Assembly: GCA_913051755.1 (NCBI GenBank)
Contig: CAJXBR010000007.1
Span: 1-39,025 of the forward strand
Source: an uncultured Flavobacteriaceae bacterium
GTDB taxonomy: Bacteria > Bacteroidota > Bacteroidia > Flavobacteriales > Flavobacteriaceae
DNA length: 39,025 nucleotides
Direction of reading: 5' to 3'
Below, one piece after another: positions 8,198 through 17,154 of this stretch. The notes beneath the pieces are model-generated. The model was not told the DNA's origin and did not search any database. It worked only from the letters and a program-made list of their open reading frames with translations. The first letter of the stretch is position 1, and each line of letters begins with the position of its first letter. A program made the translations under genes and the position numbers.

Positions 8198-9772
8198 TTA
8201 AAAAGGCAAAAACACAGTGAATGTGCTTCCTTGATTTGGTGCACTAGAAACAGATATCGTGCCAGAGTGCATTTGTATTATTTGTTTAACATAGGCCAGT
8301 CCTAATCCATGACCTTTTACATTGTGAATATTGCCAGAAGATTCTCGATAAAACTTGTCAAATATTCGTTTGCGTACTGCAGCTGTTATTCCGATTCCTT
8401 TGTCTTTAATTTTGACAGTAAACCCTTTTTCATCTACGCTTGTTTTAATCTCAACAAGGAGCTCTTTGTTTGAATACTTAATCGCATTGTCAAGGAGATT
8501 TACCCAAACATTTGTCATGTGGACTGAGGAAATAAACAATTGTACAGGGTCTTTTGAGAACTGCTGTATCAGCTGTCCACCACGATTTTGAATGATGAGT
8601 CGAACATGATCAAGGGCACTTTGAATAGTCAGATGAGGATCGATGTTTTGTTTTTCCAAATCTAATTCTCGCTTTTCAAGCTGTGAAATTTGCAATACAT
8701 TTTCAACGTGGGTATGTAAACGCTTGTTCTCGTCTCTAATCATCTCTAAATACCCATCAAACTTTTTAGAATCTTTTAAAACCCCTTTATTATTCAATGC
8801 ATCAAGTGCCAAATGAATCGTTGCAATGGGTGTCTTAAACTCATGTGTCATATTATTGATAAAATCTGACTTGATTTCTGATATCTTTTTTTGTTTTAAT
8901 ATCTGAAATAGAGATGCTGCAAAAACACCCAAAATAATCAGCGTAAACAAGAAAGAAAGCAATAGCGTGTTGTAAATAGACTCTTCAATGAAACGATCTA
9001 GATATGGAAATGCAATCCGAAGCTCATAGCGATTTGATTCATCATCGCGAATGAATAAAGGGGTTTTAAATTGTCTTTCATTGAGAGTTGACAAATAGTT
9101 TTCAGATCCAACAATAGTCGCTTGATTTCCTTCAAAAACACGAAATTCAAATGGGATTCTGATTTCTCTTAAAAGAAATTCCTGACGTAACAGCAATTCA
9201 AGTTCAAGGTTATTGACCCTCATTTGAATTGGCTTTGTATCAGCAAAATCCATAAAAATCGTTTCATAACGAGCTTTGTCCATTGATGACATTCTCTCGA
9301 TTCGTTGCAATCGCTCGGTTGAGCTCATATTCTCTTTTTCTCGCTCAAAACTTTCATCAATTATGGTTAGTGATTTAATTCTTCTATAATCTAAAATGGG
9401 TGCAGAATCGTTGCTCAACGAGTCGAAAGTTTGCAAAGAGATGTTGTAATCATCTTCAATAATTCCTTGTTGATAAAAATAGGAAACATCAGCATCAGGG
9501 CTACGATCGATATACTCAAAAACCTCTGTCAATTCAGAGTATCTCGGCGTTCCAATACTATCGATCATTTTTTGATAAGCAGATAAATAATCAAGTAGTT
9601 CTCGCTCCTTTATTTGAGAAGAAACCTCTGAAATTGCAGCACTAACACTTAACACAAACTGTCGCTCAAAATTGATCTCGTTTTTATTGATCCATGATCG
9701 TTGGATGAGAATAATCCCTATCAGGGAGAGTGTCATCAAGAAAATCAATAATGGAAAGAACCCACGATTCAT
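8198..9772 (-). CDS. Membrane sensor histidine kinase
   Basis: Sensor kinase of about 524 residues. A first membrane helix lies at roughly residues 5-24, followed by a periplasmic region of about 240 residues. A second helix lies near 265-290, then a HisKA domain with phosphoacceptor His310 in MTHEFKTP. The HATPase domain shows the N box (NLLDNAIKYSN), a G1 box (DKGIGI), an F-box (IFDKFYR) and a G2 box (GHGLGLAYV). There is no obvious HAMP domain between the second helix and HisKA, as is usual for RprX-like kinases. The ATG at 9772 is preferred to the TTG two codons upstream. Because it follows coaE closely, the pair may be read through from the CoA/envelope gene run. Confidence 0.93.
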   Translation of the reverse strand: MNRGFFPLLIFLMTLSLIGIILIQRSWINKNEINFERQFVLSVSAAISEVSSQIKERELLDYLSAYQKMIDSIGTPRYSELTEVFEYIDRSPDADVSYFYQQGIIEDDYNISLQTFDSLSNDSAPILDYRRIKSLTIIDESFEREKENMSSTERLQRIERMSSMDKARYETIFMDFADTKPIQMRVNNLELELLLRQEFLLREIRIPFEFRVFEGNQATIVGSENYLSTLNERQFKTPLFIRDDESNRYELRIAFPYLDRFIEESIYNTLLLSFLFTLIILGVFAASLFQILKQKKISEIKSDFINNMTHEFKTPIATIHLALDALNNKGVLKDSKKFDGYLEMIRDENKRLHTHVENVLQISQLEKRELDLEKQNIDPHLTIQSALDHVRLIIQNRGGQLIQQFSKDPVQLFISSVHMTNVWVNLLDNAIKYSNKELLVEIKTSVDEKGFTVKIKDKGIGITAAVRKRIFDKFYRESSGNIHNVKGHGLGLAYVKQIIQMHSGTISVSSAPNQGSTFTVFLPF

Positions 9773-9784
9773 ATTCAAAAATAA

Positions 9785-10378
9785 TTAATCTTTCTGCAAT
9801 TGTTTACGAATAGATAATATAACAGAATTGAGTTGCTGTTTTGCTTGTTCAAGCGCTGTGTTTTCAATCAAATAGTCAGCATATTTAATTTTTTCTTCCT
9901 CTGGCCACTGAAAACGTGTGCGTTCTTGTACTTGATTCAAGGTCAAGCCATCACGTTTTTGGATGCGTTCAAATCGAATTTTTTCTTGGCATTGAACTAA
10001 AATCACAACATCAAAATTATCTTGATTTCCATGCTCAATCAGTATTGCAGATTCGTAGGCAACGATATCCTTTGTTTGTTGAGAAACCCAATCCAAATAG
10101 TCTTTTTGAACAACAGGATGGACCAAATTGTTTAAATCGTTTAGAGCAGTTGAATCGTCAAAGACTATACTTGCAATCCATTTCCGATTGAGCAAACCAT
10201 CGTGATAGGATTCTTCACCGAAACGCTCTTTTATTGAGTCCATCAATAATTCATTTTGATTCATCAACTGTTTGGCACAAACGTCAGAATAGTAAACAGG
10301 AATACCTTCATTCTCCATCATCTTACAAATTGTGGTTTTACCACATCCCATATTTCCTGTAACTGCGATCTGTACCAT
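9785..10378 (-). CDS. coaE: Dephospho-CoA kinase
   Basis: Catalyses the last step of coenzyme A synthesis, phosphorylation of dephospho-CoA. It has 197 residues. The P-loop TGNMGCGKTT lies at residues 7-16, a VYYSD segment corresponds to the family's vpviDaD region, and the lid carries RIQKRDG and RTRFQWPEEEK. The ATG at 10378 shares its A with the stop codon of the upstream ybbR-like gene, indicating coupling. CoaBC of the same pathway lies a few genes upstream in the same orientation. A TTG directly before the ATG would add one residue only. Confidence 0.94.
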   Translation of the reverse strand: MVQIAVTGNMGCGKTTICKMMENEGIPVYYSDVCAKQLMNQNELLMDSIKERFGEESYHDGLLNRKWIASIVFDDSTALNDLNNLVHPVVQKDYLDWVSQQTKDIVAYESAILIEHGNQDNFDVVILVQCQEKIRFERIQKRDGLTLNQVQERTRFQWPEEEKIKYADYLIENTALEQAKQQLNSVILSIRKQLQKD

Positions 10379-11328
10379 CAATCTAAAAAATAACGTACTT
10401 GTTTTGGCGTGATATCTTTAACCATGATATCCTCAGGTATTTTCTCAAAATTAACTTCTAAATATTGTGCAGTTGTATCAGAAGGCAATCGACATCCTAA
10501 AACAAACTGTGATGGCTCAATCTGACGAACTCTTTCAATGGGAACACGAAGATTGACCAAAACAAATGCTGGAATCAAACTCACATCAATTTTTTCATCG
10601 GAGTCGATTACTTCGACAGGTAGGCGAAGTTCAACTTGTGTGTAGCGAGAGATGTTTTGCGAAACATGAACCTTTATCTGACTCCACTTAAAATTTGACT
10701 GCATATCAATTGTTAATGCTAATTTTTGGTCGAAAGAACTATTGAATATTTTTTTCTTTGGACTATCTAAAAGTGCATACATTAAAGTATCAACTTGTGA
10801 AGGCAATCCAAAGACTGTGAGAGAGTCTGGAACAATTTGTCGTTCACTTGACCACGCATGACCATCCGCTGGTATCAAGTCCTGATCGAGTCGCACAGGT
10901 ACTCTTTTTGATGCAGATTGAATGAACGGGGCATCAAGTCTTTTGAGAGATAGCTGATTAACTCGAAACACATTTCGAAAGTGCGATTCTACAGCAGAAA
11001 TTAAATCTTGTTGGGTGAAATAAATCCTATCTCCATCCATTTGAGCATCCGACATAGATAGAAAAACAGTTGGTGTTATAAATCGAGCGGAAAGCAAACG
11101 AAAACCTGTTCCAGAAACAATAAACTCAGTCGCTAGTATTTCATTATTTGTTCGATAGACTTCAAAAGTTTCATCTTTAAATTCAAATTGTATTTCAACA
11201 CCAGCAGTGTGTGTTTCCGACATTTTCGAAGACAGCCAAACAATAAAGGAAAAGAGAAAAAATATAAAAATTAAACGCAATTGATTTAACGATCCAATCT
11301 GTTTGGTAAGACCGCTTAATAAAGCCAT
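10378..11328 (-). CDS. YbbR-like domain protein
   Basis: A protein of about 316 residues with one N-terminal membrane helix (about 19-37) and an extracytoplasmic region matching YbbR-like repeats. YbbR (CdaR) in Firmicutes regulates the diadenylate cyclase CdaA; in Bacteroidota the family is linked to coaE by gene order but its role is unclear. No cdaA lies next to it here. Two starts are possible: a TTG at 11361, inside the end of fabI, and the ATG at 11328, 16 bases after fabI. I prefer the ATG, which keeps a normal N-in signal anchor. The stop overlaps the coaE start. Confidence 0.82.
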   Translation of the reverse strand: MALLSGLTKQIGSLNQLRLIFIFFLFSFIVWLSSKMSETHTAGVEIQFEFKDETFEVYRTNNEILATEFIVSGTGFRLLSARFITPTVFLSMSDAQMDGDRIYFTQQDLISAVESHFRNVFRVNQLSLKRLDAPFIQSASKRVPVRLDQDLIPADGHAWSSERQIVPDSLTVFGLPSQVDTLMYALLDSPKKKIFNSSFDQKLALTIDMQSNFKWSQIKVHVSQNISRYTQVELRLPVEVIDSDEKIDVSLIPAFVLVNLRVPIERVRQIEPSQFVLGCRLPSDTTAQYLEVNFEKIPEDIMVKDITPKQVRYFLD

Positions 11329-11344
11329 AAATGATCGATTTATT

Positions 11345-12163
11345 TTACTTATGATTGTCAATCATGTCCATGACAGCACCACTCACGCCCATATTTGAAA
11401 AACCACCATCATTATAGAGGTTTTGCAGTGTGACCCTTTTAGTCAAATCGGAAAACAAAGTGATCGTGTAATTTGCGCAATCAAGTGCTGTTGCGTTTCC
11501 TAAAGGTGACATTTTTTCAGCATATGATATAAAACCATCAAAGCCTTTTACACCTTTACCAGCTGTGGTAGGCGTGGGCGATTGTGATATGGTGTTGACC
11601 CTAACCTTCTTATCTCTGCCAAAGAAGTATCCAAAACTTCTCGCAATAGATTCTAGGTAAGCCTTGTTATCAGCCATGTCATTGTAATCGGGAAAAACTC
11701 GTTGGGCAGCAATATAGCTCAACGCAACAATACTACCCCATTCGTTAATTGCATCTTTCTTATATAAGACTTGCATGAGCTTGTGAAACGAACCAGCTGA
11801 AACATCCCAACCCTTCGCTGTCCAGCTGTGGTTTTGGTCAGTATATGACTTTCCTTTTCGCACATTGACTGACATGCCAATTGAGTGCAAAACAAAGTCG
11901 ATCTTACCTCCTAAAATCACAATCGACTGGTCAATTAGGTTTTCCAAATCTTCAATACATGTCGCATCTGCTGGAATCACTTGCGATTTTGTTTCCTCAG
12001 CAAGGTCATTAATTGCGCCCATGCGCATGGCAACAGGTGCATTCGTTAAAACAAATTTACCACCTTCTTCATGAACACGAGTAGCAGTTTGCCAAGCAAT
12101 AGATTTTTCATCTAATGCGCCGAATATGATTCCTTTCTTTCCTTTTAGCAAGTTATAAGGCAT
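11345..12163 (-). CDS. fabI: Enoyl-[acyl-carrier-protein] reductase (NADH) FabI
   Basis: Catalyses the last reduction of each fatty acid elongation cycle. The 272-residue protein begins with the Bacteroidota-type LLKGKKGIIFGALDEKSIAW, a divergent SDR fingerprint. It has an SIG motif near residue 95 and the spaced Tyr-x6-Lys pair in the YNDMADNKAYLES region typical of FabI instead of YxxxK. It lies between recN and the ybbR-like gene on the same strand with small gaps, consistent with a shared transcript. FabI is the target of triclosan-type inhibitors; nothing here indicates resistance or sensitivity. Confidence 0.95.
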   Translation of the reverse strand: MPYNLLKGKKGIIFGALDEKSIAWQTATRVHEEGGKFVLTNAPVAMRMGAINDLAEETKSQVIPADATCIEDLENLIDQSIVILGGKIDFVLHSIGMSVNVRKGKSYTDQNHSWTAKGWDVSAGSFHKLMQVLYKKDAINEWGSIVALSYIAAQRVFPDYNDMADNKAYLESIARSFGYFFGRDKKVRVNTISQSPTPTTAGKGVKGFDGFISYAEKMSPLGNATALDCANYTITLFSDLTKRVTLQNLYNDGGFSNMGVSGAVMDMIDNHK

Positions 12164-12187
12164 AAAAAAATTTTTATAAAGATAGTA

Positions 12188-13840
12188 CTAATTCAATAAT
12201 TTTTTTGCGTACGTGCGTGCAGTTTGCGTAATTTGATTTCCATCGATCATTTGCGCAATTTCTATTACTCGATCCTCGCCTACCAACGTCTTTACACGCG
12301 TACGAGTAGTTTCATCATCTGTGGTTTTATACACTTTGATATGCGAAGTACCCATTGCAGCAATTTGTGGCAGGTGAGTAATAGATATCAACTGTGTATG
12401 TTGACTGATCTCTCGCATAAAATCACCCATTGCTTTTGCCATCTCACCTGAAACACCTGTGTCGATTTCATCCAAAATCATTGTTGGACAGTGGTCATTT
12501 TTTGCAAGTATCGACTTGATAACAAGCATAATTCTCGAACGTTCACCACCTGAGGCAATCTTACGTAGCTCTGAAAAGTCGATGCCTTTGTTGGCCGAAA
12601 ATAAAACTGTGAGGGTGTCAGATCCTGTAGAGCTTAGGGTTGACTCTGTATCTAATTGAAAATCAAAGCGAGCGTGTTCCATCCCTAGTTTTTTGAGACG
12701 TGTCGTGAGCTCATCTGCTAGTTCGTTTACATGATTTCTTCGAAGTGTAGCCAGATTTTTAGATAAATCCCAAGCCTTATTCTCTGCCTTTTCAAGACGC
12801 TGCTTTTCGATTTTGATCTCATCATCCCCTTCAGTAACCACTTGGCAAAGTGCTGATAATTGCTGTTCTTTTTTCATCAATCCCTCAACATCAGCAACTT
12901 GGTGTTTTTGTTGGAGCGCATAAATCTTACTCAGTGTTTGATTCACAACTTCAAGACGTGCAGGGTCAACAGCCAAGTCATCGTCGAGTGTCGATAAAGT
13001 CGCTTGAATATCAGACCATTCAATCCACATACTGTCCAATCGCTGCGATAATGCTTGAAACTGTTCACTAAATGACTCGAGCTTTTGCAAGCCCATTTTA
13101 CATTGGCTTAATTGATCAGTCAATCCAAGATTTTCTTTCGTCGCAATTGCCAAAATCTGATGAATATTTTCTTTGATATCATGCGCATGCTGCAGCAAAT
13201 TTCGTTCATCCTCCAGTGTAGATTGCATATCATTTTGCAGTTCTAACACTTTTAATTCTTCCAAAAGAAAGGAGTTATAGTCAAAAGACTCCTTAGCAGC
13301 TCGTTGGGCTTCGAGAAGTTCATGATATTTCTTTTCAATTTGTTTTGCAGTCGATAAAGCGTCTTGAAAGTCAGACCTCAAATCCATTGCGCCAGAAAAG
13401 GTGTCCAACAAGTCAAAATGAAATGCCGAATTTGCCAATTGCGAAGTTTGATGTTGAGAATGCAAGTCAACAAGTTCTGATCCAAGAAATCGCAATTTGT
13501 CCAGCTGAACAGGAGTGTCGTTGATAAATGAGCGTGATTTTCCAGAGGGTAAAATCTCTCTCCTCAAAATTGTTTCAACATCAAAATCAACTTCTAAATC
13601 ATCAAAAACTGAACGTAATGAAGACTTTGACAAATCAAATACAACTTCGACGATGCACTTTTTGGAAGCATCTCGAACAGCTGACAAGTCTGCTCTAGCA
13701 CCCAAAACGACAGAAAGGGCATCCATCACAATCGACTTTCCAGAGCCTGTTTCGCCTGTCACAACATTAAGTTGAGGACCAAAATCAGATTGGATGTCGT
13801 CTATGAGAGCAAAATTGACTATCGAAATGGACTGTAACAA
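12188..13840 (-). CDS. recN: DNA repair protein RecN
   Basis: SMC-like ATPase acting in double-strand break repair. It has 550 residues, near the normal family length. The N terminus has Walker A GETGSGKS with Lys35. A VDLHSQHQ motif lies near 125, and the middle is a long heptad-rich coiled coil (about 150-400). The C terminus has the signature KIASGGERSRIM and Walker B MILDEIDTGVSGE. The start chosen is the TTG at 13840, because it places LQSISIVNFALID exactly at the position of the family's N-terminal MLxxLxIxNxALI. The frame extends upstream another 31 codons, but that part is basic and unlike RecN. It lies 52 bases after porD. Confidence 0.94.
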   Translation of the reverse strand: MLQSISIVNFALIDDIQSDFGPQLNVVTGETGSGKSIVMDALSVVLGARADLSAVRDASKKCIVEVVFDLSKSSLRSVFDDLEVDFDVETILRREILPSGKSRSFINDTPVQLDKLRFLGSELVDLHSQHQTSQLANSAFHFDLLDTFSGAMDLRSDFQDALSTAKQIEKKYHELLEAQRAAKESFDYNSFLLEELKVLELQNDMQSTLEDERNLLQHAHDIKENIHQILAIATKENLGLTDQLSQCKMGLQKLESFSEQFQALSQRLDSMWIEWSDIQATLSTLDDDLAVDPARLEVVNQTLSKIYALQQKHQVADVEGLMKKEQQLSALCQVVTEGDDEIKIEKQRLEKAENKAWDLSKNLATLRRNHVNELADELTTRLKKLGMEHARFDFQLDTESTLSSTGSDTLTVLFSANKGIDFSELRKIASGGERSRIMLVIKSILAKNDHCPTMILDEIDTGVSGEMAKAMGDFMREISQHTQLISITHLPQIAAMGTSHIKVYKTTDDETTRTRVKTLVGEDRVIEIAQMIDGNQITQTARTYAKKLLN

Positions 13841-13892
13841 CGAATCAAAAAAATTAATGAAAATCAAATATAACTTTTTCAGAGATATTCGT

Positions 13893-14771
13893 CTATTGAA
13901 TTTGAGACCATTTGGCAGTAAAAAAAGGCGCAACCCGATTTAAGTCATCCACAAGTTGTGAGGTATCGAATGAAGGGCCTCCTCCAAAAATCTGAACAAC
14001 TTCATCTGCTTTGGCGTCAAAAAACAATTGTGCAACCAAGCTGTTTGGGCGACTATCAGACAAGGTCTTTAAGTCCGAAACACTCTTGGCAATGGCTTGT
14101 TTGCCAGCTTCTGGCTGAGAAGACATCACGTCCAACCCATTGAGATGATAATCATATATGGCTTGTCTAAAAAGAGAAAAGGGATTCGTGCTCAGCTGGT
14201 CAATAAGCCAATATCTATTGGTTCTTTTTTCAGACTGTTTCCACCCTGAAAAGCGATTGGATTGAGATAAATCAACAATTTTTCGTGCCTGATTGAAATA
14301 GACATCTCCCCCATTTAGCAAAAACGAATCAGCATCAATCCCAAGAGTCACATAAACATAGTAACTAATCAATGATACAAGAGATGTATTGGTACTGTTG
14401 GGGTTAAAATTTAAAGATTCAAATTCCTGATAATCAAAATTGAAATCATCGTCCTTTCGATTCAAAAGAGGGGTTACGTAGGTTGATCCAAAAACAGGGC
14501 GTGAGGACTGAATTTGCAAACTGGCTTGAAATTCGTTGTTGTTATAATTCTGAATCGAGATCAACATTGTACAGTTGATTTTATTGTAATCCTCTGCTCG
14601 AATATCAACCCATTTTGTCGAAGACACAAATTCGTTTAACTCTTGCTCAAGGGTTTCAAAAATCTGACTATTTGTTTGGTCGACCAAGTCTGCATTCACG
14701 TTAATTTTGCAGTCGATTACCTGTGCAAATGAAATGCTAGAAACAATAAAAAACAGGAATAGTTTATGCAT
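13893..14771 (-). CDS. porD: DUF4835 protein, type IX secretion protein PorD
   Basis: A secreted protein of 292 residues with a signal peptide (hydrophobic residues 4-16, likely cleavage after SFA). The body matches DUF4835, which current annotations of Bacteroidota genomes call PorD, a protein needed for type IX secretion. Recognisable stretches are the CKINVNAD start of the mature protein, the ASLQIQSSRPVFGSTY segment and the YYVYVTLGIDADSF segment. Known context in Flavobacteriia is coaBC-porD-recN, exactly as here. The start overlaps the 3' end of coaBC by 8 bases. The name rests on family resemblance and synteny; the molecular role of the family is not well defined. Confidence 0.88.
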   Translation of the reverse strand: MHKLFLFFIVSSISFAQVIDCKINVNADLVDQTNSQIFETLEQELNEFVSSTKWVDIRAEDYNKINCTMLISIQNYNNNEFQASLQIQSSRPVFGSTYVTPLLNRKDDDFNFDYQEFESLNFNPNSTNTSLVSLISYYVYVTLGIDADSFLLNGGDVYFNQARKIVDLSQSNRFSGWKQSEKRTNRYWLIDQLSTNPFSLFRQAIYDYHLNGLDVMSSQPEAGKQAIAKSVSDLKTLSDSRPNSLVAQLFFDAKADEVVQIFGGGPSFDTSQLVDDLNRVAPFFTAKWSQIQ

Positions 14772-15972
14772 CGATCATTGATTTAATTTCGTCTAATATA
14801 TCAACAGCAACTTCAGATTTGTTTTTTAAGGGATAGGTTCTGTGTTTTCCTTTGGCAGGGATAAAAGTGATTTTATTTGTATTGTGTTGAAAGCCAGCTC
14901 CTTTATCTACCAGGGAATTCAGCACGATTGCATCGAGATTTTTTTTCTGAAGTTTTGTTTTTGCATTAGCCAATTCGTTTTCTGTTTCAAGTGAAAACCC
15001 AACGAGCAACTGATTCGATTTTTTTTCTCCCAATTGTTGAAGGATATCAACTGTTTTTACCAGTTCGATGGATGAAGTATTCTCGCTCTTCTTTATTTTA
15101 TTTTTCTTCAAATTCTTTGGTTTGTAATCAGAAACTGCAGCAGCCATCACAAGTATATTACAATCATTAAAATCTTGTAAACAAGCTTCAAGCATTTCAT
15201 CGGCAGTATTGGTTCTCACAAGCTTGATGGCTGGATGAATCGGGATTTCATCAGTTGGGCCTGAGACCAATACTACTTCTGCGCCTTGTGAAGCAGCTTC
15301 ATTTGCAATTGCGTAACCCATTTTACCTGATGAGTGATTACCTATATAACGAACTGGATCTATAGGTTCGTATGTTGGGCCAGCAGTAATCAATATATTT
15401 TGACCCATGAGAGGCATTTTGGCAGCTAAATCTTTTTCGATAAAATCTACAATCTGATCTGGCTCTTGCATACGTCCAATCCCTTGCAAACCACTGGCCA
15501 ATTCCCCTTCTTGTGCAGGGATATGTATGTTGTTACGAAACACCAGTTGTTGAATTGCCACTTGAGTAGCAGGATGTTCGTGCATATCCAAATCCATAGC
15601 AGGAGCAAAATAGACAGGGCATTTGGCAGAGAGATAAATTGCAAGTAAGAGGTTGTCACAAGTGGCTTGTGACATTTTAGATATAGTGTTGGCAGAGGCA
15701 GGTGCAATCAGCATGAGATCTGCCCAAAGCCCAAGATCGACATGATTATTCCACAAATCATCTTCGCTTTCAACAAATTCTGAATAAACAGGCTTGTTGG
15801 AAACAGTCGATAATGATAGTGGTGCAACAAACGACTTAGAAGCAGGGGTCATGACCACTTGCACTTCTGCGCCAGCTTTGATCAGCGCACGAACGATTAA
15901 AGGAGTCTTGTAGGCGGCTATGCTTCCAGAAATGCCAAGTAGTACCTTTTTGGCATGTAAGGCAGGAAACAT
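14764..15972 (-). CDS. coaBC: Bifunctional phosphopantothenoylcysteine decarboxylase/synthetase
   Basis: Two steps of coenzyme A synthesis in one 402-residue protein. The N-terminal CoaC flavoprotein half (about 1-180) shows GISGSIAAYK, a histidine in NNHVDLGLW, and the APASANTISKM flavin-binding motif. The C-terminal CoaB half (about 188-400) begins GPTYEPIDPVRYIGNHSSG and contains the AAVSDYKP and KKNKIKK segments used for nucleotide binding. It starts with ATG directly after the rpoZ stop, with no bases between them, and its end overlaps porD. This places CoA synthesis, RNA polymerase omega and envelope assembly in one transcriptional run. Confidence 0.96.
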   Translation of the reverse strand: MFPALHAKKVLLGISGSIAAYKTPLIVRALIKAGAEVQVVMTPASKSFVAPLSLSTVSNKPVYSEFVESEDDLWNNHVDLGLWADLMLIAPASANTISKMSQATCDNLLLAIYLSAKCPVYFAPAMDLDMHEHPATQVAIQQLVFRNNIHIPAQEGELASGLQGIGRMQEPDQIVDFIEKDLAAKMPLMGQNILITAGPTYEPIDPVRYIGNHSSGKMGYAIANEAASQGAEVVLVSGPTDEIPIHPAIKLVRTNTADEMLEACLQDFNDCNILVMAAAVSDYKPKNLKKNKIKKSENTSSIELVKTVDILQQLGEKKSNQLLVGFSLETENELANAKTKLQKKNLDAIVLNSLVDKGAGFQHNTNKITFIPAKGKHRTYPLKNKSEVAVDILDEIKSMIDA

Positions 15973-16299
15973 TTACTTAGGTGTTTCGTCAGTATGACGA
16001 TAATATATTTTTTCTGCTAACCACTGTTCAACAGCTACAGCGTGAGGCTTGGGTAGCTTTTCATAAAATCTAGAAACTTCAATTTGTTCTTTATTTTCAA
16101 AAATCTCTTCTAGTGTTTCAATGGGGGTAGCAAACTCATCTAACTTCTCAAAAAGTTCTGTGCGCAGTTCTTCATTGATCTGAATCGAACGTTTGGCAAG
16201 TATAGAAACAGTCTTGTAGATGTTTCCTGTTGGTTCATCAAGCTCGTTTCGGTTATAAGTTACCGTAGTATCTGGTGCATTAGAATTTTTAATCGACAT
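15973..16299 (-). CDS. rpoZ: RNA polymerase omega subunit, Bacteroidota type
   Basis: A protein of 108 residues matching the Bacteroidota branch of omega (RNA polymerase Rpb6-like). Typical stretches are NAPDTTVTYNRNEL, GNIYKTVSILAKRSIQI near residue 27, an IFENKEQIEVSRFYEKLPKPHA segment, and a WLAEKIYYR end. Omega assists beta' folding and holoenzyme assembly. The gene order bamD-rpoZ-coaBC is conserved in Flavobacteriia. Nine bases separate it from bamD. Automated pipelines often leave it as a conserved hypothetical because it is divergent from proteobacterial omega. Confidence 0.88.
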   Translation of the reverse strand: MSIKNSNAPDTTVTYNRNELDEPTGNIYKTVSILAKRSIQINEELRTELFEKLDEFATPIETLEEIFENKEQIEVSRFYEKLPKPHAVAVEQWLAEKIYYRHTDETPK

Positions 16300-16308
16300 A
16301 CCGTATTT

Positions 16309-17118
16309 TTAATTGAATGCAAATGTAGTAATTTCTTTCTCGATATCATTTCTAATCATATTCGTCTGTTCAATAAACTCAGAATCAGGATAAGATCTTA
16401 TAAAATCATCATAATAAGCAACTGCATTTTCGAGGCGTTTTTCTTTCTTTGAAAAAACACTATTGACGGCGAGTATAGCAGCAGATTTAAACTTTACAAA
16501 CATCGCTTCCTCTCGAAAAGGAGTCCCTGGAAAATCGCCTATGAAATTGTCAATTGCTTTGATAGCTGCTTTATAATCCCTGATAGTGTAAAACTGTCTA
16601 GCATTTTCAAAAGACTTTCGCTCGAGTTTTCGTAACAATTCCTCCACCAAATTATTGACTTCTCCCATGCGTTCGCTATTGGGATAACGATTGATATAGT
16701 CTTGCAATTTGTTTAAGGCTTCTTCAGAATCTTTTTGATCTAAGCTGTACACAGGAGAAATCTCAGCATAAGCAAAAGCAATGAGATAATAAGCCTCCTC
16801 TAGTTTGTCACTGTTGGGAAATGCTTTGGTAAAGGACTCAAATTCGTAAGCTGCTGAGATGTAGGACTTTGTATTAAGCAAGCAGTTTGCATAAAAGTAA
16901 GTGATTCGTTCTGACTGTGGCTTGCCTCTATAAATTGGTTTTAATTGCTCGAAAAGTCCTTTTGCTCTTCGAAAATCACTCTCATCATAATAGGCTTCAG
17001 CCATGTTATACTTGAGTATTATATCTTCACTCTTCAGTGCTTTTTGATAGGGCCCACAAGAATGGAGGAGAATACAAATCAATCCTAGAAATGATATTTT
17101 AAGTTTTAGTTGTTGCAT
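16309..17118 (-). CDS. bamD: Outer membrane assembly lipoprotein BamD
   Basis: Lipoprotein component of the BAM complex, which inserts beta-barrel proteins in the outer membrane. The 269-residue precursor has a hydrophobic signal ending LLHSC, so Cys21 is the likely lipidation site. The rest is built of about five tetratricopeptide repeats: AEAYYDESDFRRAKGLFEQL, an FANCLLNTKSYISAAYEFE-like repeat, and DYKAAIKAIDNFIGDFPGTPFREEA. The length is normal. It lies between dapA and rpoZ on the same strand. Other BAM subunits are not in this window. Confidence 0.93.
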   Translation of the reverse strand: MQQLKLKISFLGLICILLHSCGPYQKALKSEDIILKYNMAEAYYDESDFRRAKGLFEQLKPIYRGKPQSERITYFYANCLLNTKSYISAAYEFESFTKAFPNSDKLEEAYYLIAFAYAEISPVYSLDQKDSEEALNKLQDYINRYPNSERMGEVNNLVEELLRKLERKSFENARQFYTIRDYKAAIKAIDNFIGDFPGTPFREEAMFVKFKSAAILAVNSVFSKKEKRLENAVAYYDDFIRSYPDSEFIEQTNMIRNDIEKEITTFAFN

Positions 17119-17154
17119 GGTGTAAAGTTAGACAATTGAACAAAAAACCCAACG

